From: JBPYFK01 sp051984675
Lineage (GTDB): Bacteria; Actinomycetota; Actinomycetes; Mycobacteriales; Pseudonocardiaceae
Assembly (NCBI GenBank): GCA_051984675.1
Contig: JBPYFK010000158.1
Coordinates: forward strand, 1-55,029
Reading direction: 5' to 3'
Length of the DNA: 55,029 nucleotides
Position 1 is the stretch's first letter. Every line of letters starts with the position of its first letter. This document shows, piece after piece, positions 8,761 to 16,166 of this stretch. The position numbers were made by a program, and so were the translations under genes. The notes under the pieces are model-generated. The model made no database searches. It had not been told where the DNA came from and saw only the letters and a list, made by a program, of their open reading frames with translations.

Positions 8761-9176
8761 TCAGAGTCGCCGAACAGCCCGGTGAGTCCGCCCGCGGAGG
8801 GGGCCATCGGGTGGGACGAAGGCCAGGGCCGGAACGGAGTCTCCGGCGAGTTCACGGGCATTGATCAGCTCCACATCTGGCAGCGCGCTCGCGAGTTTGT
8901 GGGCCAGCGGGCCGAACTGGTCCGACACGACCACCCGGTACATCCCCGATGCTCCCGCGATCTTTCCCAGCCGGTCAAGGTACACGCCGACGGAGCGCAG
9001 TCCCATCGACAGCGGCACGGGAAGGACGCCGTCACGTCGGGGTGCTCCTCGGCTATCTCCGGGAGGGCTTCGGGCACCGTCTCAACAGTTATTCCTGCTT
9101 TGGTCGTGCGGTAACCCCGATGTTTCGGATCCGCCACCACGCGTGATTCCGAGCCCAGAAATACATCCGCGGACAT
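8761..9176 (-). pseudogene. Frame-broken hypothetical gene
   Basis: Two overlapping minus-strand frames look like halves of one protein. The 5' half starts at ATG 9176 (MSADVFLGSESRVVADPKH) after a GGCGGGGACAG stretch and reads sensibly to EEHPDVTASF near 9030, after which its frame becomes Arg/Cys/Ser-rich and unlike a protein. The 3' half, in another frame from about 9018, continues sensibly (LRSVGVYLDRLGKIAGASG, then VVVSDQFGPLAHKLASALP) to the stop at 8761. One indel near 9020-9035 would join them into about 138 residues. The fold is not recognised. It could be a genuine decayed gene or a sequencing error. Confidence 0.4.
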
Positions 9177-9548
9177 TTCGCTGTCCCCGCCGGACGTGAC
9201 TTTAGACAGGGTGGGCAATTTCTGCAATGGATATGCCCCGAAGGAGTACCGGACGTCCGACTTCCGCTCATTCAGGGCACGTGCAGAGCACGAAAGACTA
9301 TCGCGTCCGATGTTCGGCGATCCGGCATGACCTGCGGTGTCGTTCCGTACATCCACCTGGGGTATTTCAGTCTTCTTTCGGGTCTTTCCAAGAGCGCAGG
9401 TGCTCGCGGTCCGGCACACTGACTAGCGCCTCAACGTGCCGAGCGACCGTAGCAAACTCCTTATTTCATATTGATGCGACGCTCCGCGAATCGCAGGTTA
9501 TCTATTGGGAGGTAACCCGTCGGGCAAGAAGTCGGGGGTAGCGAACCT
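9177..9548. other. Intergenic region upstream of wax ester synthase
   Basis: About 370 bases between the divergent broken gene and the wax ester synthase. An AT-richer patch at about 9455-9475 could supply the synthase promoter, but no clear -35/-10 pair or palindrome was seen. Confidence 0.3.
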
Positions 9549-11099
9549 ATGATCAGCCAGCCGTTGAGCGGACTCGACGTCGCGTTCCTGTCCCTGGACG
9601 ACGCGTCGGCTCCGCTCAACAACAGCGCGCTGCTGGTGTTCGAGCCAGCCGCATCGACCAAGCCGGAGGACCTGGTCGAGGTGCTGGCCGAACGCGCGGC
9701 GGACGTCCCCGAGCTGCGCCGGTGCGTGCGGTCCAGCTGGTTCCCGCCGGGCGCCGCGCACTGGGTCGAGGACCCGTATTTCCAGGCACGGGCACACATT
9801 CGGCTGGTCCGTCCAGCGCCGGATGGCACGCGAAGCGACATCGCGGAGTACGTGGCGGCGGCGACCGCTCGACCACTCGACCGATCCAGGCCACTGTGGG
9901 AAATCCACGTGATCACCGGTCTCTCGGAGGGGATGTTCGCGATCCTGTTCAAGGTGCACCACGCGCTGGCCGACGGAGTGGGCCTCTATCTCATCGCCAC
10001 TGCGCTGTTCGACGGTTTCGGGAAGCCGTCCCAACAGACCGAGAACGAGCAGACCGAGAACGAGGAGGCTGAGAACGAGGAGGCTGAGAACGAGCAGCCC
10101 GAGTCGAACTCAGCCTTGGGTGACCTCTGGGGAAGGCTCGCCGCGCCGCATCGATGGCCCGGTGCGCTGGTGAGCCAGGCCAAGGCCGGTCTGGCCACGG
10201 CGACCAAGTCAACCCGGGACGCGGGAATTGCCGCCTCGGTCTTGCGGAACGCCAGACCCGCCGCGCGTTCGCCGCTTTCGGGAAATCCCGTACGAACCCC
10301 AGCGCGACGGCAGTTGACGACCGTCCGGCTGGAAGCGGACACCGTCCGCCGCATACGGGAAGAGCACCGAGTCTCGTCCAATGACGTGGTGCTGTCGGTT
10401 CTGGCTGGTGGGCTGCGCACGGGGCTGCCGGGCCTGGAGGAGGTAACCCTTCGTGCGCTGATCCCGGTGAACCTGCGCAGCCAGGATGCGGGTCCGGAAA
10501 AGAGCAACGACATTTCCGGGTATCTCTGCGAACTCCCGGTTTCCGACCCGGACCCGCTGCGGCGCCTGCAAGCCGTGCACACGGCCATGAAACGCAACAA
10601 AACCGCCGGCCCGTACAAGGGGGCGGGCGCACTGCCGTTCCTGGCCAACCAGCTACCCGCGGTGGCGAACCGGATCGCGGCCCCTCTGCTGTCGTCGCAG
10701 GCGGGTTTGCTGTTCGACCTGGTCGTGACCAATGTGGCCTTGCCGGACCTGCCGCTGCGCGTCGGTGGAGCGCAGTTGCGGGAGATCTACCCCAGCGTGC
10801 CGTTGGGGAAGGGACAGGCGCTGAGTGTCGGCGTCGCGCGTTACCGCGATTCGATCGATATCGCGGTCCTCAGCGATCCGGCGATCCTGCCCGACGCGGA
10901 GAAGCTCGCCAGCACCCTTCCCGCCGCTGTGGAAGAGCTGGTACTGGCCACAGAGCGGTACGGTGCGGACGGGCGGACGACCAACGGGTCCCGAGCGGGC
11001 GCGTCAGGAGGGAATGGCCATGACGATCGACGCGTGGGCTCAGCATCCGACGCACCAACTATCCGATCATCACCGCCGATCGGGCACTCGCGGATCTGA
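9549..11099 (+). CDS. Wax ester synthase/diacylglycerol acyltransferase (WS/DGAT)
   Basis: A bifunctional O-acyltransferase of 516 residues that would make wax esters or triacylglycerol from acyl-CoA at the membrane. The N-terminus MISQPLSGLDVAFLSLDD, the PLDRSRPLWEIHVITGL block and the active-site motif HHALADG (137-143, catalytic second His) are typical, as are NDVVLSVLAGGLR and VPVNLRS-like (IPVNLRSQ) blocks. Directly after the active site, at residues 164-183, is an acidic insertion of four near-identical pentapeptides. The start has a GGGGGTAG ribosome site. The last 25-30 residues are read from DNA that also carries an amidohydrolase remnant, so the C-terminus may have been lengthened by a deletion. 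Confidence 0.88.
   Translation: MISQPLSGLDVAFLSLDDASAPLNNSALLVFEPAASTKPEDLVEVLAERAADVPELRRCVRSSWFPPGAAHWVEDPYFQARAHIRLVRPAPDGTRSDIAEYVAAATARPLDRSRPLWEIHVITGLSEGMFAILFKVHHALADGVGLYLIATALFDGFGKPSQQTENEQTENEEAENEEAENEQPESNSALGDLWGRLAAPHRWPGALVSQAKAGLATATKSTRDAGIAASVLRNARPAARSPLSGNPVRTPARRQLTTVRLEADTVRRIREEHRVSSNDVVLSVLAGGLRTGLPGLEEVTLRALIPVNLRSQDAGPEKSNDISGYLCELPVSDPDPLRRLQAVHTAMKRNKTAGPYKGAGALPFLANQLPAVANRIAAPLLSSQAGLLFDLVVTNVALPDLPLRVGGAQLREIYPSVPLGKGQALSVGVARYRDSIDIAVLSDPAILPDAEKLASTLPAAVEELVLATERYGADGRTTNGSRAGASGGNGHDDRRVGSASDAPTIRSSPPIGHSRI
10038..10097 (+). repeat. Four 15-bp tandem repeats in the WS/DGAT gene
   Basis: Four in-frame 15-base units encode TENEQ, TENEE, AENEE and AENEQ, followed by PE. 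Units differ by one to three bases. Slippage between units would change the length of an acidic linker next to the HHALADG active site without shifting frame. Confidence 0.9.
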
Positions 11100-11242
11100 A
11101 GATCCACGATCTCGACGAGGAGACCACCGAACTCTTCCTCACCGGCAACGCCAGACGCGTGTTCAACCTGGATTCCGGCAGCCGACTGCCGCTGGTTGGT
11201 TCGATCCCGGGAAGTACCGACATGGTGGGAGGAAACGGATGA
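11014..11242 (+). pseudogene. Amidohydrolase-2 family remnant with internal deletion
   Basis: An ATG with an AGGAGGGA ribosome site opens MAMTIDAWAQHPT, the classical first residues of metal-dependent amidohydrolase-2 enzymes. Within about 15 codons the text switches to another frame that reads as the extreme C-terminus of the same family (ITADRALADLKIHDLDEE, then LFLTGNARRVFNLDSG) and stops at 11242. The roughly 250 residues between, including all metal ligands, are missing, and the two ends are out of frame. The simplest reading is one large deletion with a frame change. The stop overlaps the next gene by ATGA, so that gene was once translationally coupled to the lost enzyme. Confidence 0.55.
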
Positions 11243-11544
11243 CGAATCATGACCAGGCGTGTGACGCGGAATCGCCGGAAACGATTCCTGGGGTGGTTGA
11301 CGGGTTGGTGCGGACCTCGGTCGGGCCGGACGGTTCGGTTTCCTTTCACGTGACGACCGGTACTGCCATCGGTAAGGGTGCCTACAACTTCGAGTTCGTC
11401 CTCAGCCGCGAGCATGCCGATGCGATAGGGGAGATGCTGTCGGTACGAGGGTGGACACCGGCGACTCCGGTCCGGTACGAGCATCTGCAAATACCCTGCC
11501 GGATCGGGATTCGGCTCAATTCACCATTCTGCGGAGCCGGATGA
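11239..11544 (+). CDS. Hypothetical protein
   Basis: A protein of 101 residues starting at ATG 11239 in an ATGA overlap with the amidohydrolase remnant and preceded by GGGAGGAAACGG. The middle (PDGSVSFHVTTGTAIGKGAYNF) reads like two or three beta-strands of a small soluble domain, followed by a helix with EHADAIGEMLSVRGW. No family is recognised. Its coupling to a dead enzyme suggests it was an accessory protein. It is convergent with fadD17, ten bases away. Confidence 0.5.
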   Translation: MTNHDQACDAESPETIPGVVDGLVRTSVGPDGSVSFHVTTGTAIGKGAYNFEFVLSREHADAIGEMLSVRGWTPATPVRYEHLQIPCRIGIRLNSPFCGAG

Positions 11545-11553
11545 GTCCGCCAG

Positions 11554-13176
11554 TCAGGCTCGACGGAGCCGCTCGAACACCGACTCCGGCCCTGGTCGCC
11601 ACCACACCGGTTCCGGGCACTGCCATCCTTCGGCCGCCAGACGACGTTTGAGAACCTTGTGTGTCGCGGTCCGGGGGAGCTGGGAAGCGACCCGGACGAA
11701 CCTGGGGTACTGCTTGGGTCCCAGGTCGTCCTGGCTGGTCAGGAAGTCGCCCAGCGCGCCCGGATCGAACGCTCCGCCGGATGTGGGCACGATCGCTGCC
11801 ATGACCTGGTCACCGACCTGCTCGTCGGGAACCGCGTAAACCGCCACCTCCGCGATCTCGGGATGACGCAGCAGTGCCCTTTCGATCGGGACGGTGCCCA
11901 GGTTCTCCCCGTCGACTCGCAGCCAGTCGTCGGAACGTCCGGCGAAGTAGCAGAAGCCGTGCTCGTCGAGATAGGCGAGATCGCCACTCCAGTACATGCC
12001 ACCGCGCATGCGATCGGCGTCCGCGTCGTCGTTGCGGTAGTAACCGGCGAACCAGCCCGGACCGGTGGTGTTGACCAGTTCGCCCACCGCCTCGGCCGCG
12101 TTCGTGATCCGGCCGTGCGCGTCGAAGTGGGCCGGCGGGCAGGCCAGCCCCGTGTCCGGGTTGAGAACCGCGACTCCCGCGTCGGGCCGGCCCAGCGAGC
12201 CCGGCGGGGTGTCGGGTGTACGTCCTATCGCGAGACCGCCCTCGGTCGAGCCGAAACCGTCGACGACCGTGCATCCGAACCGCTCGCCGAATCTCCGCAG
12301 ATGGCCCTCCGCGCCCTCGTTGCCATACACGATGCGAAGCGGGTTCGCCGCGTCATGCGCCCGCTCCGGCGTCGCCAGGACGTAGGACAGCGGTTTCCCG
12401 ACGTAGTTGGCATAGGTCGCTCCGAACCGGCGGACGTCCGGCAGGAAGCCCGAGGCCGAGAACGTACGGCGTAAGGCGATGCCCGCGCCGGCGGCGAGGC
12501 CGACCGACCATCCGGCCATCAGCGCGTTCGAGTGGAACAGTGGCATCGATACGTACACCACGTCGTCCGATGTCAGGCCGAAACGGTCGGCCAGCATCCG
12601 CCCGGGAAACGCGATCTTGCCGTGCGTGCAGCGGACGGCTTTCGGATCGCCACCTGTGCCGGAAGTGAACACCAGCATCAGGAGATCCTCCGGGCTCGCC
12701 GGCACGGGATCGAGCCCGCTTCCGGTGTGCTCGGCCAGTGCGTGCCGCCACGCTGGCGTATCGACGACAAGGACGTGATCCCGCGCCTCGCCCAGATCCA
12801 ACCCTTCCAGCAGCGCGGCGTGGCGCTGCTCGGTGATGATGATCTGGCAGTCCGCCAACCGGACGTCGCGGGCGAGTGCCTCGCCGCGCCTGGTCGGGTT
12901 CAGCCCGACCAGGACGGCCCCGGCCAGCGCCGCCGCGCCGAGCAGGAACGCGAAGTCCGGGACGTTGTCCAGCAGAACGCCGACATGAAACGGCAGGCCA
13001 GGCCGGCGCAGCGAACGCAGTAGCGACGCACGCGCGGCGCAGCACCGCACCTGCTCGGCCCACGACCAGACATCCTCCTCGAACTTGAGCCCGCAGCGCT
13101 CGTCGCCGGCACGGGCGAGCAGGAGTTCCGTGACGGTCGGCGTCCCGTCTGATCCGGCGTGCTGGGGCTGGCTCAT
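11554..13176 (-). CDS. fadD17: FadD17-like acyl-CoA synthetase
   Basis: An adenylate-forming ligase of 540 residues that activates an acid to its CoA thioester. Visible motifs are the P-loop-like LVFTSGTGGDPKAV, the A5 core VDGFGSTEGG, YWSGDLAYLDEHGFCYFAGRSDDWLRVDGENL and the catalytic-lysine end THKVLKRRLAAEGW. The frame is open to 13437, but the ATG at 13176 overlaps the fadE27 stop by four bases and starts at conserved sequence, so it was chosen. FadD17-fadE27-fadE26 is the order seen beside mce4 in Mycobacterium tuberculosis, where the set handles cholesterol side-chain intermediates. Substrate specificity is inferred from this synteny. Confidence 0.85.
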   Translation of the reverse strand: MSQPQHAGSDGTPTVTELLLARAGDERCGLKFEEDVWSWAEQVRCCAARASLLRSLRRPGLPFHVGVLLDNVPDFAFLLGAAALAGAVLVGLNPTRRGEALARDVRLADCQIIITEQRHAALLEGLDLGEARDHVLVVDTPAWRHALAEHTGSGLDPVPASPEDLLMLVFTSGTGGDPKAVRCTHGKIAFPGRMLADRFGLTSDDVVYVSMPLFHSNALMAGWSVGLAAGAGIALRRTFSASGFLPDVRRFGATYANYVGKPLSYVLATPERAHDAANPLRIVYGNEGAEGHLRRFGERFGCTVVDGFGSTEGGLAIGRTPDTPPGSLGRPDAGVAVLNPDTGLACPPAHFDAHGRITNAAEAVGELVNTTGPGWFAGYYRNDDADADRMRGGMYWSGDLAYLDEHGFCYFAGRSDDWLRVDGENLGTVPIERALLRHPEIAEVAVYAVPDEQVGDQVMAAIVPTSGGAFDPGALGDFLTSQDDLGPKQYPRFVRVASQLPRTATHKVLKRRLAAEGWQCPEPVWWRPGPESVFERLRRA

Positions 13177-14306
13177 GGCGTGACGGCCAGTTGAGCACCG
13201 ATGCGGCACAGTTGCGTGGTGGCGCCGCCCAGGGCGAACTCGTTGCGTTTGGCGGCGACGAAGTAGCGGTGTAGGTGGTGATCGAGGTCGAGCCCGACAC
13301 CGCCGTGGACGTGCACTGCGGTGTGGGCCACGCGATGCCCGCCGTCGGCGGCCCAGAACTTGGCGGTCGCGACGTCGGCGTCGTGCTCGGGCAGCTGGTA
13401 GGACGGCCCTTCGGCGACCTTCCACGCGGCCTGCCACATGGTCAGGCGGATCGCCTCGACATCGATGTAGGCGTTGGCGAGTCGCTGGGCGACGGCTTGG
13501 AAGGCGCCGATCGGGCGGTCGAACTGGACTCGCTGTGCGGCATATTCAGCAGTGAGTTCGAGGGCACGTTCGACCACGCCGAGTTGTGCCGCGCACAGCC
13601 CGATGGTCCCGCGCGTGACGAGCCAGTCGATCACCTCGCCGCCGGTTTCCGCGCTCCCGAGCACACGATCGTCGCTGATCGTGACGTCGGCGAGGTCGAT
13701 CCATGCCTCGCTGTCGAAGTCGACGATGTGCTGGCGTTCGACCGTGACCCCCGGGTCGTCCGGGGTGACGAGGAAGACCGCCGGACCATCGACAGTGGTC
13801 GCCGGCACCAGGAACAGGTCGGCGATCGGACCGGAGACGACGGTGGTCTTCGAGCCGTTCAGGACCCAGCGCCCGTCCACGCGCTCGGCCCGGGTGGCCG
13901 GGGTCCGGGGGTTCGAACTGGCTTCCTCGATCAGGGCCGCCGTGAGGACGAGTTCGCCCGCACTCGCGGGAACGACCCACTGGCTGCGCTGGCTTTCGGT
14001 ACCGAAGCGGGCCAGGGCGGAACCGGCCATCGCGATCGACGCCAGGTACGGCACGGGCGCCACCGCTCGCCCCAGTTCGATCAGCACGCTGCACTGTTCG
14101 AGCAGACCGAACCCGCCGCCTCCGGCCGATTCCGGGAGCGCGGCGGAGAGCACGCCGGTCTTGGCAAGGTCTGTCCACAGTTGACGGTCGAAGCGATCCG
14201 CCCCGGACTCCACCTCGCGGAGGCGTTCGGGCGTGGCGTGGTCAGCGAGAATGCTGCGCGTCAGCCCGGCGAGATCCTGCTGGGCCTCGGTCAGCGAGAA
14301 GTCCAT
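13173..14306 (-). CDS. fadE27: FadE27-like steroid acyl-CoA dehydrogenase subunit (ChsE5)
   Basis: A protein of 377 residues in the acyl-CoA dehydrogenase fold, beginning MDFSLTEAQQDLAGL after a GGAGGA ribosome site. The middle is divergent: the CVSEPEAGSD motif is replaced by LIEEASSNPRTPA and the C-terminus has HVHGGVGLDLDHHLHRYF with no catalytic Glu. This is what is known for the non-catalytic partner in alpha2beta2 steroid dehydrogenases, where FadE26 (ChsE4) supplies the catalytic residue and the two subunits share the FAD sites. It lies 44 bases after fadE26 and overlaps fadD17, so the three are one transcript. Confidence 0.85.
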   Translation of the reverse strand: MDFSLTEAQQDLAGLTRSILADHATPERLREVESGADRFDRQLWTDLAKTGVLSAALPESAGGGGFGLLEQCSVLIELGRAVAPVPYLASIAMAGSALARFGTESQRSQWVVPASAGELVLTAALIEEASSNPRTPATRAERVDGRWVLNGSKTTVVSGPIADLFLVPATTVDGPAVFLVTPDDPGVTVERQHIVDFDSEAWIDLADVTISDDRVLGSAETGGEVIDWLVTRGTIGLCAAQLGVVERALELTAEYAAQRVQFDRPIGAFQAVAQRLANAYIDVEAIRLTMWQAAWKVAEGPSYQLPEHDADVATAKFWAADGGHRVAHTAVHVHGGVGLDLDHHLHRYFVAAKRNEFALGGATTQLCRIGAQLAVTP

Positions 14307-14350
14307 GGGTCCTCCGAGGTGCGTTCGGCGAAGTGTTCCTGTCAGGTGTG

Positions 14351-15526
14351 TCAGCGCTTGATGGGCAGACCGAGGCCGGCCGCCGCGACGATGTCGCGCT
14401 GGACCTCATTGGTGCCGCCGCCGAAGGTGAGGATCAGTGCGGAGCGGTGCATCCGCTCGATCCGCCCGCGCAGCACGGAGCCCCGGGTATCACCCCGGAG
14501 ATACGCGGCTGGCCCTACCACTTCCATCAGGAGCCGGTATGCCTCGGTCGCGAACTCGGTACCGAACACCTTCGTCGCGGATGCGGCGGCCGGCGCCGGC
14601 TCCTGCTCGGCGGTCCAGGCGATCTTCCAGTTCAGTAGTTTGAGGAACTCGACACCGGTGTGCACGCGCGCGAGGTGCTGCTGCACCCACTCCTGATCGA
14701 TGATCCGGCGACCGTCCGCGAGCGTGGTGGCTTGCGCCCAGCGCCTTACCTCGTCGAGCGCCGAGCGCAGCGGCGCGGCGGAGGTCAGCGCGACACGCTC
14801 GTGGTTGAGCTGGTTGGTGATCAACGGCCACCCCTGGTTCTCGGTTCCTACCAGGGCGGAGGCCGGAACCCGCACGTCCTGGTAGTAGGTGGCGCTGGTC
14901 GTGGGACCGGCGACGGTTCCGACCGGTGTCCAGGAGAACCCGGGCGCGTCGGTGGGCACGATGAGGATGCTCAGGCCCTTGTGCTTGCGTGCGTCCGGGT
15001 CGGTCCGGCAGGCCAGCCAGACGTAGTCGGCGTACTGGATCAGGCTGGTCCACATCTTCTGGCCGTTGATCAAGTACTCGTCGCCGTCGCGTACCGCGGT
15101 GGTGCGCAGGGAGGCCAGGTCGGTACCGGCTTCCGGCTCCGAGTAGCCGATGGAGAAGTGGATCTCGCCGGCGGCGATGCGGGGGAGGAAGAACGCCTTC
15201 TGCTCGTCAGTGCCGTAGCGCATGATCGTGGGGGCGACGCTGTTGAGGGTCAGAAACGGCACCGGCGCACCCGCGATGGCGGCCTCGTCCATGAAGATGA
15301 GCTGCTCCAGCATGGTGCGGCCCTGGCCGCCGTACTCCTCGGGCCAGCCGAGGGCGAGCCAGCCGTCGGCGCCCATCCGGCGCACGACCGCCTTGTACGC
15401 CTCGCCGTCGCCGTAGTCGCCCGTGGTGTCGAGAGCGGCACGGATGTCCGGCGTCATGATCTCGGCGAAGTAGGCGCGCAGTTCCCGGCGCAACTCCTCC
15501 TGGTCCGGCGTGTAGGTGATGCGCAT
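14351..15526 (-). CDS. fadE26: FadE26-like steroid acyl-CoA dehydrogenase subunit (ChsE4)
   Basis: The catalytic partner of FadE27, 391 residues. It keeps the FAD motifs GYSEPEAGTDLASL and QKMWTSLIQYADYVWLACR, and at the C-terminus FGGGTNEVQRDIVAAAGLGLP, where the usual MCAD Glu is Gly. The base is expected at Glu243 in NHERVAL, equivalent to the reported catalytic Glu247 of the mycobacterial protein (alignment by eye). The enzyme dehydrogenates cholesterol side-chain CoA esters. Start at ATG 15526 behind AGGAGGGCGA. A perfect KstR box begins 32 bases upstream, so cholesterol-dependent derepression is expected. Confidence 0.88.
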   Translation of the reverse strand: MRITYTPDQEELRRELRAYFAEIMTPDIRAALDTTGDYGDGEAYKAVVRRMGADGWLALGWPEEYGGQGRTMLEQLIFMDEAAIAGAPVPFLTLNSVAPTIMRYGTDEQKAFFLPRIAAGEIHFSIGYSEPEAGTDLASLRTTAVRDGDEYLINGQKMWTSLIQYADYVWLACRTDPDARKHKGLSILIVPTDAPGFSWTPVGTVAGPTTSATYYQDVRVPASALVGTENQGWPLITNQLNHERVALTSAAPLRSALDEVRRWAQATTLADGRRIIDQEWVQQHLARVHTGVEFLKLLNWKIAWTAEQEPAPAAASATKVFGTEFATEAYRLLMEVVGPAAYLRGDTRGSVLRGRIERMHRSALILTFGGGTNEVQRDIVAAAGLGLPIKR

Positions 15527-15557
15527 TCGCCCTCCTGGCGGTCCTGCCCGCGACGAG

Positions 15558-15571
15558 TGAAACGTGTTTCA
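15558..15571. promoter_or_regulatory. KstR box (fadE26 promoter)
   Basis: TGAAACGTGTTTCA fits the published KstR consensus TnnAACnnGTTnnA at every fixed base and is itself a perfect palindrome. It lies 32 bases before the fadE26 start, where a bound repressor would block transcription of fadE26-fadE27-fadD17. Confidence 0.8.
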
Positions 15572-15665
15572 GTTAGCTTAGCTCGGATTGGGCAGGATCG
15601 TCGACGGCTGCGGAGAGCTCGCACGGGGCGTGCGCCTGGGGTGGGGATTGCTTCTGGGAATACAG

Positions 15666-15679
15666 TGAAACGCGTTCTA
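15666..15679. promoter_or_regulatory. KstR box (fadE26/fdxD intergenic)
   Basis: TGAAACGCGTTCTA also matches TnnAACnnGTTnnA at every fixed base. It is 140 bases from fadE26 and 185 from fdxD, in the middle of the divergent control region. Confidence 0.75.
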
Positions 15680-15759
15680 GAAGTTGGGCGGCTTTCGGCT
15701 TCGGTGGTGACGCGAGGTGGATGTGCGGATAGTCGTGCCGCGGACACCCAGAGTATCTC

Positions 15760-15775
15760 CGTGACCTAAGTCACC
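15760..15775. promoter_or_regulatory. CRP/Cmr-like palindrome
   Basis: CGTGACCTAAGTCACC has the GTGA-N6-TCAC core of cAMP-receptor-protein sites and differs from TGTGA-N6-TCACA only at the two outer bases. It sits about 90 bases upstream of fdxD, a position suitable for activation. Assignment rests on sequence only. Confidence 0.4.
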
Positions 15776-15863
15776 CGGCGCTCGTTGGATCAAGTGTGGC
15801 GGCGCTCGTCGGGTGACGGCCGTGGCCGCATCTGAACCGGACAACCTGGGCAGGGAGGAAGCA

Positions 15864-16055
15864 ATGCGGGTCAGTGTCGATCCCGACTTGTGCGAAGCCA
15901 ACGGCGTGTGCGTAGGGCTGGCTCCGAACGTCTTCACGCTGGACGAGGAAGAGATGCTGCACATTCACGAGCCTGCGAATGACGACATAGAACGTGTTTC
16001 AAAGGCTGTGTCCAGATGCCCGAAAGGTGCTCTGCGGATCGAGTCCGACTCGTAA
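15864..16055 (+). CDS. fdxD: Ferredoxin FdxD, [3Fe-4S] type
   Basis: A 63-residue electron carrier, MRVSVDPDLCEANGVCVGLA with Cys10, Cys16 and a third Cys52 in VSRCPKGAL. The pattern lacks one cysteine of a [4Fe-4S] site, so a [3Fe-4S] cluster is expected. The start is ATG 15864 after GGAGGAAG; the frame is open further upstream but without conserved sequence. In the M. tuberculosis mce4 region the same ferredoxin stands between fadE26 and hsd4A and is thought to feed P450 or oxygenase enzymes of sterol breakdown. A KstR box occurs inside the gene. Confidence 0.9.
   Translation: MRVSVDPDLCEANGVCVGLAPNVFTLDEEEMLHIHEPANDDIERVSKAVSRCPKGALRIESDS
15988..16001. promoter_or_regulatory. KstR box inside fdxD
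   Basis: TAGAACGTGTTTCA fits TnnAACnnGTTnnA at every fixed base although it lies in the coding sequence, 55 bases before the fdxD stop. With the box at 16078 it would flank a promoter for hsd4A by about 90 bases, allowing paired binding or a roadblock. Confidence 0.55.
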
Positions 16056-16077
16056 GTTGGCGGGGCTTGCCAGCTGA

Positions 16078-16091
16078 AAGAACAAGTTCTA
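16078..16091. promoter_or_regulatory. KstR-like box (hsd4A-mce4 promoter)
   Basis: The sequence AAGAACAAGTTCTA matches the KstR consensus except for A in place of the first T; its core AGAACAAGTTCT is a perfect inverted repeat. It lies 76 bases before the chosen hsd4A start, at the head of the long uptake operon. Confidence 0.7.
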
Positions 16092-16166
16092 GTGTGATCC
16101 GACTAACAGTGCCCCATGAGTGCTGCCGTCAGTGCACCCGGATGCGCGGTGTTCGAAGGAGTCAAT

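Noticed and set aside
10038..10097. CRISPR-like tandem array
   Set aside because: Units are contiguous, in frame and encode an acidic linker; there are no spacers.
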